Below, piece after piece: positions 7,811-15,835 of a stretch of DNA of 37,919 nt. Under the pieces are notes generated by a model that was not told the origin of the DNA, made no database searches, and saw only the letters and a program-made list of their open reading frames with translations. Position 1 is the first letter of the stretch. Every line of letters begins with the position of its first letter. The stretch comes from Burkholderiales bacterium. Its GTDB lineage: Bacteria > Pseudomonadota > Gammaproteobacteria > Burkholderiales > Burkholderiaceae_C. The position numbers were made by a program, and so were the translations under genes. The DNA lies in the NCBI GenBank assembly GCA_019510465.1, contig JAEKKH010000168.1:1-37919 (forward strand). Direction: 5' to 3'.

Positions 7811-9298
7811 ATGAGAGTGTTCGCCATCCTGTCGCTCGCCGCGGCGGCGGCCCTGTCGGGTTGCGCCACGCCGGACGCCGGCCCGCGAACGGCCGCGCAG
7901 GCTGGCGTTCCGGCCGCATTCGGGGGTGACCGCGCGGCGGCGCCGGCGGGCGAGCTCGCCGCCTGGTGGACGGCCTTCGACGATCCCGTGCTCACGTCGC
8001 TGGTGTCGCGCGCGCTCGCCGCGAACCTCGACGTCCGCCAGGCCGCGCTGCGGGTGCGCGAGGCGCGCCTGCAGCAGCGCATCGTGCACGGGGGGCAGGG
8101 GCCGCAGGCGAACGCGTCGACCAGCGCGGCCGCCAACCACCTGAGCAGGAACGCGCTGCCCTCCTCGCTGGCGAACCTGTTCTCAGGCTCCTCCGGATCG
8201 GGCGGCGGGCTGGGCCTGCCCGGCGAGACGATCCGGACCTACCAGGCCGGCTTCGACGCCTCCTGGGAGCTCGACCTGTTCGGCGGCGATGCGCACGCCG
8301 ACGAGGCCGCCCGGGCGCGCGCCGATGCGGCGCTCTGGTCGCGGCGCGACGCCGAGGTCGTGCTGGCCGCGGAAGTCGCCAACACGTGGCTGCAGACCCG
8401 CAGCCTGCGGCGCCGGCTGGCGCTCGCCGACCAGGCGCTGGCGACGCGACGCGAGCTTCTCGACGTCGCGCAGGTGCGCCAGCGGCACGGCCTCGCGGAT
8501 GACGGCGAGGTGCTGCGCCAGCGGCAATCCGTCCAGCAGGCATCGGCCCAGCGCGAGGATCTGCAGGCCCAGGCCGAGGCCGGCCTGCATGCGCTGGCGT
8601 CGCTGCTGGGACTCGCGCCGCGCGCGCTCGCGGGCGAGCTGCCACCGTCCGACGACCGCCCGCCCGCCCGCGTGGACGTGCCGCCCGGCCTGCCGTCCGA
8701 ACTGCTCGAGCGGCGCCCCGACATTCGCGCCGCGCAGCGCCAGGCCGCGGCGACGGCCGCCGATGTCGGCGTCGCGAAGGCCGATCTCTATCCGCACATC
8801 TCCCTCACCGGCGCGTTGCAGCTGGCCTCGCGCTCGCTCTCGAGCCTGGTGGACGCCGACAGCCGCCAGGGAAGCCTGGCGGGCAAGGTCGCCTTCCCGC
8901 TGCTCGGTCGCGATCGACTGCACGCCACGGTCGGCCTCCGCCAGGCCCAGGCCGACGAAGCGGCGCTCGCCTATCGCGCGGTCGTCCTGCATGCGCTGCG
9001 AGATGTGGAGGACGCGCTGACGCGCCTCGAGGCCGACCGTCGCCGTGAAGGCGACTTGCGCGAAGCGGCACGTGCCGCGCGGGAGGCGGCCGACTCCGCC
9101 GGCGTCGGCTATCGGCAGGGGCTCGTCGCCGCATCCGCGATGCTGTCGGCGCGCCAGGGCCTGCAGGCGGCGGAGGACGCGGCACTGCAGTCGCAGGCCG
9201 CGTCCGAGCAGGACGTGGTCGCGCTCTACAAGGCGTTGGGCGGGGGCTGGGACGCGCGCCGCTACCCCGAGGAACAGGAGGACTCCCGTGACCGATGA
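7811..9298 (+). CDS. Outer-membrane efflux lipoprotein, NodT/OprM family (TolC-like)
   Basis: This 495-residue protein has a lipoprotein signal peptide with lipobox LSGC (Cys18), so the mature protein is acylated and sits in the outer membrane. The body carries two OEP repeats with typical text: LAAWWTAFDDPVLTSLVSRA near the start, YQAGFDASWELDLFGG, then PSELLERRPDIRAAQRQ and VGVAKADLYPHISLTG. It forms the trimeric exit duct of a tripartite pump. As first gene of the operon it supplies its own channel to the ABC exporter that follows. The stop overlaps the next gene by 11 bp. Confidence 0.93.
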   Translation: MRVFAILSLAAAAALSGCATPDAGPRTAAQAGVPAAFGGDRAAAPAGELAAWWTAFDDPVLTSLVSRALAANLDVRQAALRVREARLQQRIVHGGQGPQANASTSAAANHLSRNALPSSLANLFSGSSGSGGGLGLPGETIRTYQAGFDASWELDLFGGDAHADEAARARADAALWSRRDAEVVLAAEVANTWLQTRSLRRRLALADQALATRRELLDVAQVRQRHGLADDGEVLRQRQSVQQASAQREDLQAQAEAGLHALASLLGLAPRALAGELPPSDDRPPARVDVPPGLPSELLERRPDIRAAQRQAAATAADVGVAKADLYPHISLTGALQLASRSLSSLVDADSRQGSLAGKVAFPLLGRDRLHATVGLRQAQADEAALAYRAVVLHALRDVEDALTRLEADRRREGDLREAARAAREAADSAGVGYRQGLVAASAMLSARQGLQAAEDAALQSQAASEQDVVALYKALGGGWDARRYPEEQEDSRDR

Positions 9299-10289
9299 GA
9301 AGAAGACGGAGGCCGTCCGGCGTCGACGGACCTGGATTCCCGTCGCGGTCGGCGCGACCGTCATGGCCGCCGGCGGCGGATGGCTGCTGATGCGCTCGCA
9401 CGAGCGCCCGGCGCGCGAGGCCTTCACCGGCTACGTCGTGAGCGACGACGTGACGATGTCCTCGCCGGTCGGCGGGACCGTGACGCGCGTCGCCGTCCGC
9501 CGGGGCGAGCGCGTCACGCCCGGCCAGGCCTTGTTCGACGTCGACCCGACGATCCGGGCCGCGCAGGCGGACCAGGCCGGCGCCCAGATCGCCGCGAGCC
9601 AGGCGGCGGTGGCGCAGCAGGAGGCGGCGCTGCTGCGCGCGCGATCCGAGCTGGGCGCCGCGCAGGCGGACGCCGATCGCGCCGGCGCGGAACTGCGCCG
9701 CTTGCTCGCGGCCCAGCGCGAGAAGGCCGGCGCCGTCGCCGCGTTGCAGATCGAGCAGGCGCAAGCGGCCGCCAGCGCGGCGCTCGACAAGCGTGCCGGC
9801 GCCCAGGCCGCCGTCCAGACCGCCGCGGCGGCCGTCCTCGTCGCCAAGGCGCAGCTCGCGCAGGCGCAGGCCGGCTTGCGCTCGGCCCGGCGCGAGCTGG
9901 CCGATCTCGCGCCGGTGGCGCCGAGCGCCGGCCGCGTCGAGGACGTGATGTTCCAGGCCGGCGAGAGCGTGTCGGCGAATGCGCCCGTCGTCACGCTCGT
10001 GCCCGACGGCGAGGTGAAGGTGCGGTTCTATGTCCCCGAGGCGCTGGTCCACGGCTACGGGCCCGGCCGCCAGGTGGCGATCGCGTGCGACGGCTGCCCC
10101 GCGGGCATGAGCGCGACCGTCGACTTCGTCGCGACGCGGCCCGAGTACACCCCGCCCATCATCTACAGCCTGGACGCGCGGCAGAAGCTCGTCTGGCTGG
10201 TCGAGGCGCGGCCGTCCGACCCTGCCGCGCTGGTGCCGGGCCAGCCGATGGACGTCGCCGCGACGAGCGCCGGGCTGAAGCGCCGATGA
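9288..10289 (+). CDS. HlyD-family membrane fusion protein (periplasmic adaptor)
   Basis: This 333-residue protein has a short basic cytoplasmic end (MTDEKKTEAVRRRR), one membrane helix at about 16-36, then a biotinyl-lipoyl-like domain (YVVSDDVTMSSPVGGTVTRV). A long Ala/Gln-rich coiled coil spans about 85-205. The second lipoyl half follows (DLAPVAPSAGRVEDVMFQAG), and a beta-barrel domain ends the protein. It bridges the inner-membrane ABC transporter and the outer-membrane channel. The start is a GTG at 9288, supported by AGGAGG five bases upstream; no ATG fits. It overlaps the previous gene by 11 bp and the ATPase gene by ATGA. Confidence 0.92.
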   Translation: MTDEKKTEAVRRRRTWIPVAVGATVMAAGGGWLLMRSHERPAREAFTGYVVSDDVTMSSPVGGTVTRVAVRRGERVTPGQALFDVDPTIRAAQADQAGAQIAASQAAVAQQEAALLRARSELGAAQADADRAGAELRRLLAAQREKAGAVAALQIEQAQAAASAALDKRAGAQAAVQTAAAAVLVAKAQLAQAQAGLRSARRELADLAPVAPSAGRVEDVMFQAGESVSANAPVVTLVPDGEVKVRFYVPEALVHGYGPGRQVAIACDGCPAGMSATVDFVATRPEYTPPIIYSLDARQKLVWLVEARPSDPAALVPGQPMDVAATSAGLKRR

Positions 10290-11209
10290 ACGCCGCCATC
10301 GACGTCCGCGGCCTCGACAAGCGCTTCGGCGACAAGCATGTCGTGCGCGACGTCTCCATCCAGGTCGAACAGGGCCGCATCACCGGGTTCCTCGGGCCCA
10401 ACGGCGCCGGCAAGACGACCACGCTGCGCCTGCTGTGCGGCCTGCTCACGCCCGATGGCGGTCAAGGCCGGGTGCTGGGGCTCGACTTCCGCACCCGGAC
10501 CGACGCGATCAAGCGCCAGACGGGCTACATGACGCAGCGCTTCTCGCTCTACGAGGACATGACGATCCAGGAGAACCTGGACTTCGTCGCCCGCGTCCAC
10601 GAACTCGAGGATCGCGGACGCCGGGTCGGCGACGCCATCGCGCGCCTGGGGCTCACCGATCGGCGCGGCCAGCTGGCCGGTGCGCTGTCCGGCGGCTGGA
10701 AGCAGCGACTCGCGCTGGCGGCCGCCACGCTGCACGATCCCAGGCTGCTGCTGCTGGACGAGCCCACGGCCGGCGTCGATCCGAAGGCGCGGCGCGAGTT
10801 CTGGGACGAGATCCACGCGCTCGCCGACAGGGGCCTGACGGTGCTGGTCTCCACGCACTACATGGACGAGGCCGAGCGCTGCCACGACATCGGCTACATC
10901 CTCGATGGCCGCCTGATCGCGCGCGGCACGGCGCACGAGATCATCGGGAAGTCGGGGCTGGTCACGTTCAACGGCGAGGGCGAGGACATCGGCCGCATCG
11001 TCGGCGAACTCGAGCGACGGCCGGGCGTGCTCAGCGCCAGCGCGTTCGGCGCCGCGGTCCATGTGAGCGGCACCGATCGCGCCGCGCTCGAGCAGGCGAT
11101 CGCGCCGTTCCGGACGGCCGCCTTCCGCTGGCAGGAGGCGAGCCCGTCGCTCGAGGACGTGTTCATCCAGCTGATGGGCGACAAGCCCGACGACCGGTAC
11201 GCCGCATGA
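10286..11209 (+). CDS. ABC transporter ATP-binding protein of a drug-type exporter
   Basis: This 307-residue single ATPase domain has Walker A GPNGAGKTT (37-45), Q-loop YMTQRFSLYEDMT, signature LSGGWKQR (134-141), Walker B LLLLDEP (154-160) and the H-loop STHYMDEAE. About 80 residues follow the core. It resembles the ATPases of the YbhF/CcmA-type ABC-2 exporters. It drives efflux together with the permease that follows; ATGA overlaps on both sides indicate coupled translation. Only one ATPase and one permease gene are present, so the working transporter should be a homodimer. Confidence 0.93.
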   Translation: MNAAIDVRGLDKRFGDKHVVRDVSIQVEQGRITGFLGPNGAGKTTTLRLLCGLLTPDGGQGRVLGLDFRTRTDAIKRQTGYMTQRFSLYEDMTIQENLDFVARVHELEDRGRRVGDAIARLGLTDRRGQLAGALSGGWKQRLALAAATLHDPRLLLLDEPTAGVDPKARREFWDEIHALADRGLTVLVSTHYMDEAERCHDIGYILDGRLIARGTAHEIIGKSGLVTFNGEGEDIGRIVGELERRPGVLSASAFGAAVHVSGTDRAALEQAIAPFRTAAFRWQEASPSLEDVFIQLMGDKPDDRYAA

Positions 11210-12345
11210 CGATGCTGTCGCCGCGCCGCATCGCCGCCGTCATGATCAAGGAGTTCACGCAGCTCCGGCGCGACCGCATCACCTACGCGATGATCCTCGT
11301 GATGCCGCTGATGCAGCTGCTGTTGTTCGGCTACGCGATCAACACGGATCCGCGCCACCTGCCCGCCGCCGTGGTCGCGCACGACCACGGCCGGCTCGCG
11401 AACGCCGTGGTCGCGTCGCTGGAACGCACGAGCTACGTCGATGTCCGGCACATGCCGGGCTCGGAGGCCGAGATGGACGCGCTGATGCGGCGCGGCGAGA
11501 TCTCGCTGGCCCTGACCATCCCGCCCGACTTCACCGAGCGCGTGCTCAAGCACGACAAGGCGCAGATCCTCGCCGAGGTGGACGCGTCCGACCCGCAGGC
11601 CGCCGCGGGCGTCGCGGCGGCCGTGGCCGCGTTGCCGACCGAATCCCTGCGCCATGACCTCCAGGGCGTGACGGCCCGGCCCTCCGCGGCGCCGCCGTTC
11701 GAGGTGGTCGTGCACCGGCTGTACAACCCCGAGGGCATCAACTCGTACAACATCGTGCCCGGCCTGCTCGCGATCATCCTGTCGATGACGCTCGTGATGA
11801 TGACGGCGATGGCGGTCACGCGCGAGGTCGAGCGCGGCACGATGGAGAGCCTGCTGGCCACGCCCGCCACCGCGTTCGAGGTGATGATCGGCAAGCTCGC
11901 CCCTTACGTGGTCGTCGGGCTCATCCAGACGGTGATCGTGCTCGTGCTCGCACGCCTACTGTTCTCGGTGCCGCTCCCGCAGACCCTCGCGGGCTGGTTC
12001 GCGCTCGCCGTGGGCATCGTGCTGTTCATCACGAGCAATCTCGCGCTCGGCTACCTCTTCTCGACGGTCGTCAGGAGCCAGCTGCAGGCGATGCAGGTCT
12101 CGATGTTCTACATGATGCCGTCCCTGTTCCTGTCCGGCTTCATGTTCCCGTTCCAGGGCTTGCCGTCCTGGGCACGCGTGATCGGCGAGATCATCCCCAT
12201 CACCCACTTCCTGCGCGTGATCCGCGGGTCGCTGCTCAAGGGACAGGTGCTGGCGGACATGGGGCCGGAACTGCTGGCGCTGGCGGCCTTCCTGATCGCC
12301 GTGTCGGCGATCACCCTTGCCAGGTCGCGCAAGACGCTGGACTGA
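11206..12345 (+). CDS. ABC-2 type permease (YbhS/YhhJ-like) of the efflux system
   Basis: This 379-residue inner-membrane protein has an N-terminal helix (about 25-42), then a periplasmic domain of about 130 residues. A cluster of five hydrophobic segments fills the second half and includes the family stretch AMAVTREVERGTMESLLATP. The block MFYMMPSLFLSGFMFPFQGLP with EIIPITHFLRVIRG is diagnostic of the ABC2_membrane_3 family (YbhR/YbhS, YhhJ). It is last in the operon and ends 28 bp before a convergent gene. The pump as a whole probably exports amphipathic drugs or a metabolite; the substrate cannot be predicted. Confidence 0.92.
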   Translation: MTMLSPRRIAAVMIKEFTQLRRDRITYAMILVMPLMQLLLFGYAINTDPRHLPAAVVAHDHGRLANAVVASLERTSYVDVRHMPGSEAEMDALMRRGEISLALTIPPDFTERVLKHDKAQILAEVDASDPQAAAGVAAAVAALPTESLRHDLQGVTARPSAAPPFEVVVHRLYNPEGINSYNIVPGLLAIILSMTLVMMTAMAVTREVERGTMESLLATPATAFEVMIGKLAPYVVVGLIQTVIVLVLARLLFSVPLPQTLAGWFALAVGIVLFITSNLALGYLFSTVVRSQLQAMQVSMFYMMPSLFLSGFMFPFQGLPSWARVIGEIIPITHFLRVIRGSLLKGQVLADMGPELLALAAFLIAVSAITLARSRKTLD

Positions 12346-12373
12346 ACGTCAGGTCGAGCCCGCCGGAGGCAGG

Positions 12374-13435
12374 TCAGTCCACCCGCAGGCTCTGCTCCAT
12401 GGCGTAGCACTGGTCCCACACGAAGGCGTCGAAGCCGCCGAGCCGGTGCGACCACCTGGGGGTCAGCGCGTTGACGCATTGGAGGGCGACGCGGGCGGTG
12501 TAGTCGTCGGTGAGGGCCCACGCGTTGCCGCTGTCGGCCGGGTCGATGCCGGCGACGAACGGCGTCGTCTTGAGCGCATTGCCCGCGGCGGCCTTCAGGT
12601 CGTCGAGGAAATCGATCTGCACCCGGACGTCGGCATGCGTGCCCAGGCGTGTCACGTGGCCGGAGACGAGCTTGTCGAAAGGCAGCGTGTCGACAAGGCG
12701 GATCTGGGCGAGCCAGCCCGGGATGTCCTGCGACACCGCGAGGCGGCGGAACGGCATCCACCCCGGGAAGACGAGGTCGACGACCATCAGCGTCTTCTGC
12801 TCCGGTGCATAGATGAAGATGTTCCCCGGCTCGTGCCCGTTGCCGTGGTACGACAGCTCGAGCCGCTGGCTGCCGACCTTCAGCACGTACTGGTCCTCGA
12901 AGGTCACCGTCGGCAGCGGGCGCGCCGGGTCCGCATCGCGCCTGAGCAGACGCAGCGTCTCCGCCTGGGCGATGATGACCGGATGGCCTCCGAGGCTGCC
13001 GGCGCCGCCGATGTGGTCGGCGTGCGCGTGGCTGTAGACCAGGTGGGTGATCGGCAGCGAGGTGACCTCGGCGATGGCCTGCTTCAGCCTGGCCGCGTAC
13101 GAGGGCGGCGCGTCGACGACGACGACACCGCTCTCGTACACCATGAACATCGACTGGTACCCGTTGTCGGTGACCATGTAGAGCCCGCGGCCCAGCGTCT
13201 CGAGGCGGTAGCCCTTCGCGCTGTCGACCGGCGGGCCCTTGGCGGCGTCGGGCAGGTCGATGTACTTGTCGACATGGACGCCGATCGGCGCGATGTCGGG
13301 CATCCGGGCGAACGGCGCGCCGGCGTGGCCGGGCGCCGCGACGCCCTCCGCGGCCAGCGCCGCGCCGGCGGGCACGGCAAGCGCCAACGCGATCAGCGAG
13401 GCGGGGGCTGAGATGGAACGGGACAGGGCAGGCAT
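12374..13435 (-). CDS. Exported metallo-beta-lactamase-fold hydrolase
   Basis: This 353-residue protein has a signal peptide (MPALSRSISAPASLIALALA, cleavage near ALA-AE). The MBL core shows HAHADH (136-141), His201 in GNGHEPG, Asp220 in VVDLVFPGW and His260 in SGHV, giving a complete two-metal site. It is longer than class B beta-lactamases and resembles general exported MBL hydrolases such as quinoprotein-relay or lactonase-like proteins. Antibiotic hydrolysis should not be assumed. ATG 13435 follows AAGGA at a good distance. It is the last gene of a minus-strand operon that also encodes an exported cupin, an NAD(P)-binding protein and an unknown. Confidence 0.88.
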   Translation of the reverse strand: MPALSRSISAPASLIALALAVPAGAALAAEGVAAPGHAGAPFARMPDIAPIGVHVDKYIDLPDAAKGPPVDSAKGYRLETLGRGLYMVTDNGYQSMFMVYESGVVVVDAPPSYAARLKQAIAEVTSLPITHLVYSHAHADHIGGAGSLGGHPVIIAQAETLRLLRRDADPARPLPTVTFEDQYVLKVGSQRLELSYHGNGHEPGNIFIYAPEQKTLMVVDLVFPGWMPFRRLAVSQDIPGWLAQIRLVDTLPFDKLVSGHVTRLGTHADVRVQIDFLDDLKAAAGNALKTTPFVAGIDPADSGNAWALTDDYTARVALQCVNALTPRWSHRLGGFDAFVWDQCYAMEQSLRVD

Positions 13436-13548
13436 GACATCCTTCTTGCGGTTGCAGCGGAGCGCCCGGCGCGCCCGCTTCGATATCAAGACGTTCCAGC
13501 GGGCCCGGTGTGACGTCGGCCGCTGCGACTCGTCGCGCGCATACGGGC

Positions 13549-14427
13549 TCAGGCCGGCCGCTGCCGCGCCAGCCACAGCGCGACGTTGCGGACGTAGCGC
13601 TGCGTCGAGCGCAGCGCCTCGGGGAATCGCGCCATCCCGTCGCCGGGCGGTTCGCCCACGAACGAAGGCGCGCCCGCGGCGGGGCGCCAGTTGTAGTCGC
13701 TGAAGTGATGAAACGTGGACTGCGCGATGGCCGGCCCGCCGGCGGCCGACGGCTCGAATGCGACGGCGAGATTGAAAGGTCGCCCGGTGACGGCGCTGCG
13801 CCCGGCCATGATGACGCGGGCGCCTGCGTCGTCGGCAGGCGCGACGACGGAACCTTCATGCGGATGCGACGGCAGGTAGCGCACCAAGCCGTCCGGCGAC
13901 AGCGGGTCGCGCAGCACCGGGTGCGGATCGCCGACGACGCGCACGCGCTGGAAGTCGCCGTTCGCTCCCGAGTGGTAGTTCGGCCAGAGGATGGCGGTGG
14001 TGTACGGATCGTCGATGCATCGGCGCGACGGATCGGGGTCCGCGTTCCGCGAATGGAAGCGATGCGCCGCCGCCGGGCTGCAATCCAGCTGGCAGATCGA
14101 CGAGCCCAGATCCATGTGGTCCCGGGTCACCAGCAAACCGCTGCCGCGCCGGTGGAATCGCGCGATGCCCTCGGCGTCCTCGGGCGTCAGCCCGTCGCCG
14201 GTGTCGACGGCGAACAGCCAGAGCTCGTCGACGTCCGATTCATGCAACGTCGACAGCACCGGATCGGGCCGCCCGGCAGACGCGCGGTCTCGCGCGGTCA
14301 CGTCGAAGAGAGGCTCGCCGTCGGCGCCCCGCGCGGCGGCCAGACAGGCGCGCAGGAGGCTGAAGCGCTCGATCGACCAGTCGTCCGCGTCGGTCTTGAT
14401 GGTGGACTGGAGAAGGACGTTGATCAT
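13549..14427 (-). CDS. Conserved-looking protein of unknown function, possibly class I amidotransferase/ThuA-like fold
   Basis: This 292-residue protein has no signal peptide and no membrane segment. It starts MINVLLQSTIKTDADDWSIE and contains a block reading DELWLFAVDTGDGLTPEDAE, then GIARFHRRGSGLLVTRDHMD. A later stretch reads AQSTFHHFSDYNW. The order 'strand, Asp-rich turn, helix, GSGLLVTRDH' is reminiscent of ThuA/class I glutamine amidotransferase-like domains that lack the catalytic Cys, but I cannot assign it firmly. It lies 33 bp downstream of the cupin gene and upstream of the MBL hydrolase in the same direction. Its role is unknown. Confidence 0.72.
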   Translation of the reverse strand: MINVLLQSTIKTDADDWSIERFSLLRACLAAARGADGEPLFDVTARDRASAGRPDPVLSTLHESDVDELWLFAVDTGDGLTPEDAEGIARFHRRGSGLLVTRDHMDLGSSICQLDCSPAAAHRFHSRNADPDPSRRCIDDPYTTAILWPNYHSGANGDFQRVRVVGDPHPVLRDPLSPDGLVRYLPSHPHEGSVVAPADDAGARVIMAGRSAVTGRPFNLAVAFEPSAAGGPAIAQSTFHHFSDYNWRPAAGAPSFVGEPPGDGMARFPEALRSTQRYVRNVALWLARQRPA

Positions 14428-14460
14428 GCGGTCACCTGCGCGACGGCGCGCTCGACCGGT

Positions 14461-14877
14461 TCAGTTCGCCGGCACCAGGATCGGCGCGCCCCGGTCCTTG
14501 AGCAGGACGACCACGAACCGGGCCGGCCGGGTCCTGCTGGCATTGCGGCCGACGGTGTGGATGTCGTTGGGGCCTTCGTAGAACGTCTGCCCCGGCTTCA
14601 ACGTGACTTCCTTGCCGCCTCGCAAGCCCAGCACGATGCTGCCCTCGAGCACATAGATGAAGGCGTGCGCGTTGTGCCGGTGGATCGGGTCGGCGCTGCC
14701 TGGCGGGTAGGTGACGACGATCATGCGGCCTTCCTTGCCCGGGAAGTCGGCCAGGTCCTTGGACATCAGCGTCACGACCTCCGCCTCAGGGGCCGCCACG
14801 GCGCACGGTGGGAGCAGGCAGGCTGCGGCGACCGACGCGAAGACGGTGATGCGGTGCAGGATCAGGGACGGGTTCAT
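14461..14877 (-). CDS. Exported cupin-domain protein
   Basis: This 138-residue protein has a signal peptide (MNPSLILHRITVFASVAAAC, cleavage near AVA-AP). The cupin motif 1 is clear: PPGSADPIHRHNAHAFIYVLEG with metal-binding His residues and Glu. It is followed by motif 2 around LKPGQTFYEGPNDIHTVGRN with a further His. It should bind one metal ion in a small beta barrel in the periplasm. Such single-domain exported cupins are often annotated as quercetin-dioxygenase-like, but most are untested. It sits 16 bp downstream of the NAD(P)-binding gene. Confidence 0.87.
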   Translation of the reverse strand: MNPSLILHRITVFASVAAACLLPPCAVAAPEAEVVTLMSKDLADFPGKEGRMIVVTYPPGSADPIHRHNAHAFIYVLEGSIVLGLRGGKEVTLKPGQTFYEGPNDIHTVGRNASRTRPARFVVVLLKDRGAPILVPAN

Positions 14878-14893
14878 GGATTCCTCACGCGGC

Positions 14894-15637
14894 TCATCGG
14901 CGCTGCATCCAGTGCTCGAAGGTGGTCGGAAAGAGACGGGCGCCGGGCCCGGGCAGGAGCTCGTCGTCCTTCAGTTCGGCGCCGAAGTAGCTCGCGTGGA
15001 CGTCGACGACGACCTTGCGGGGATCGCCCTTCATGTCGAGGTAGCGCCGGACGAGCTCGGCCATGCGGAAGCGCTCGGGGCCGCCGATCTCCACCACGCC
15101 GTTCACGGGCTTGCCCAGCGTCCCCTCGAGCAGGGCGGCGGCGACGTCGTCGGAGGCGATCGGCTGGAACCATGCGGGCGACAGGCGCGCGCTGTCGCCC
15201 ACCGTGGCGGACTGCGCGATGCCGCCGAGGAACTCGAAGAACTGCGTCGAGTGCACGATCGTGTACGGCACCGGAGACGCCTTGATGATGCGTTCCTGGG
15301 CGAGCTTGGCGCGCAGGTAGCCGCTGTCGGGCAGCCGCTCCGTGCCGACGACGGACAGCGCGAGATGGTGCGCCACGCCCGCCTCGGCCTCGGCCTTGAC
15401 GAGGTTCCTGCCGGACGTCTCGAAGAACTCGAGCACGGCCTGGTCCTCGAACGACGGCGAGTTGGCCACGTCCACCACGACCTGGGCGCCTTGCAGCGCC
15501 TGGGCGAGGCCTTCGCCGGTCAGGGTGTTGACGCCGGAGTTCGGCGAAGCCGCGAGTGCCTCGTGGCCCGCCTCGCGCAGCAGGCCGACGAGTTTCGATC
15601 CGATGAGGCCCGAGCCTCCGATGACGACGATTTTCAT
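14894..15637 (-). CDS. NAD(P)-binding NmrA/SDR-like protein
   Basis: This 247-residue protein begins MKIVVIGGSGLIGSKLVGLL, a Rossmann nucleotide site of the GxxGxxG type used by atypical short-chain dehydrogenases. It continues with VVVDVANSPSFEDQAVLEFF, and YTIVHSTQFFEFLGGIAQSA matches the NmrA/YwnB-like group, which often lacks the classical YxxxK. It may be a redox sensor or reductase. The start at 15637 is fixed by the Rossmann motif; upstream in-frame residues are low complexity. It is the first gene of the four-gene minus-strand operon and is divergent from a LysR regulator 198 bp away. Confidence 0.88.
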   Translation of the reverse strand: MKIVVIGGSGLIGSKLVGLLREAGHEALAASPNSGVNTLTGEGLAQALQGAQVVVDVANSPSFEDQAVLEFFETSGRNLVKAEAEAGVAHHLALSVVGTERLPDSGYLRAKLAQERIIKASPVPYTIVHSTQFFEFLGGIAQSATVGDSARLSPAWFQPIASDDVAAALLEGTLGKPVNGVVEIGGPERFRMAELVRRYLDMKGDPRKVVVDVHASYFGAELKDDELLPGPGARLFPTTFEHWMQRR

Positions 15638-15696
15638 GAGGGGTCTTGCGCCTGCAGCGTTCGTTGGGAATGGACGAATGCTAGGAGCCGCCACCG

Positions 15697-15729
15697 CACG
15701 GCGCTAGGCTCGAGGCCGGCAGCGCCGTG
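15697..15729. repeat. Perfect 9-bp inverted repeat in the NmrA-like/LysR intergenic region
   Basis: CACGGCGCT (15697-15705) and AGCGCCGTG (15721-15729) are exact reverse complements separated by 15 bp. It sits in the 198-bp divergent gap. It could be a LysR binding site or a leader hairpin for the minus-strand operon. An adjacent tandem AATGCACC repeat lies at 15738-15753. Confidence 0.5.
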
Positions 15730-15835
15730 TTGCCAGGAATGCACCAATGCACCGCGTCGCCGGCACGCCGGCTGCCACGCGGGCTGCGCGAGGCGGCGCG
15801 GTCACAAACCCGGGCCGTCATCCGTCATCTGTTGC

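Noticed and set aside
7103-12345. Efflux operon as a novel system
   Set aside because: The TetR, outer-membrane factor, HlyD adaptor, ATPase and ABC-2 permease set is a common proteobacterial arrangement, and nothing in it is unusual.
12374-13435. Reading the metallo-hydrolase as a class B beta-lactamase resistance gene
   Set aside because: Length and the layout around the HAHADH motif fit general exported MBL hydrolases better; there is no resistance-gene context.
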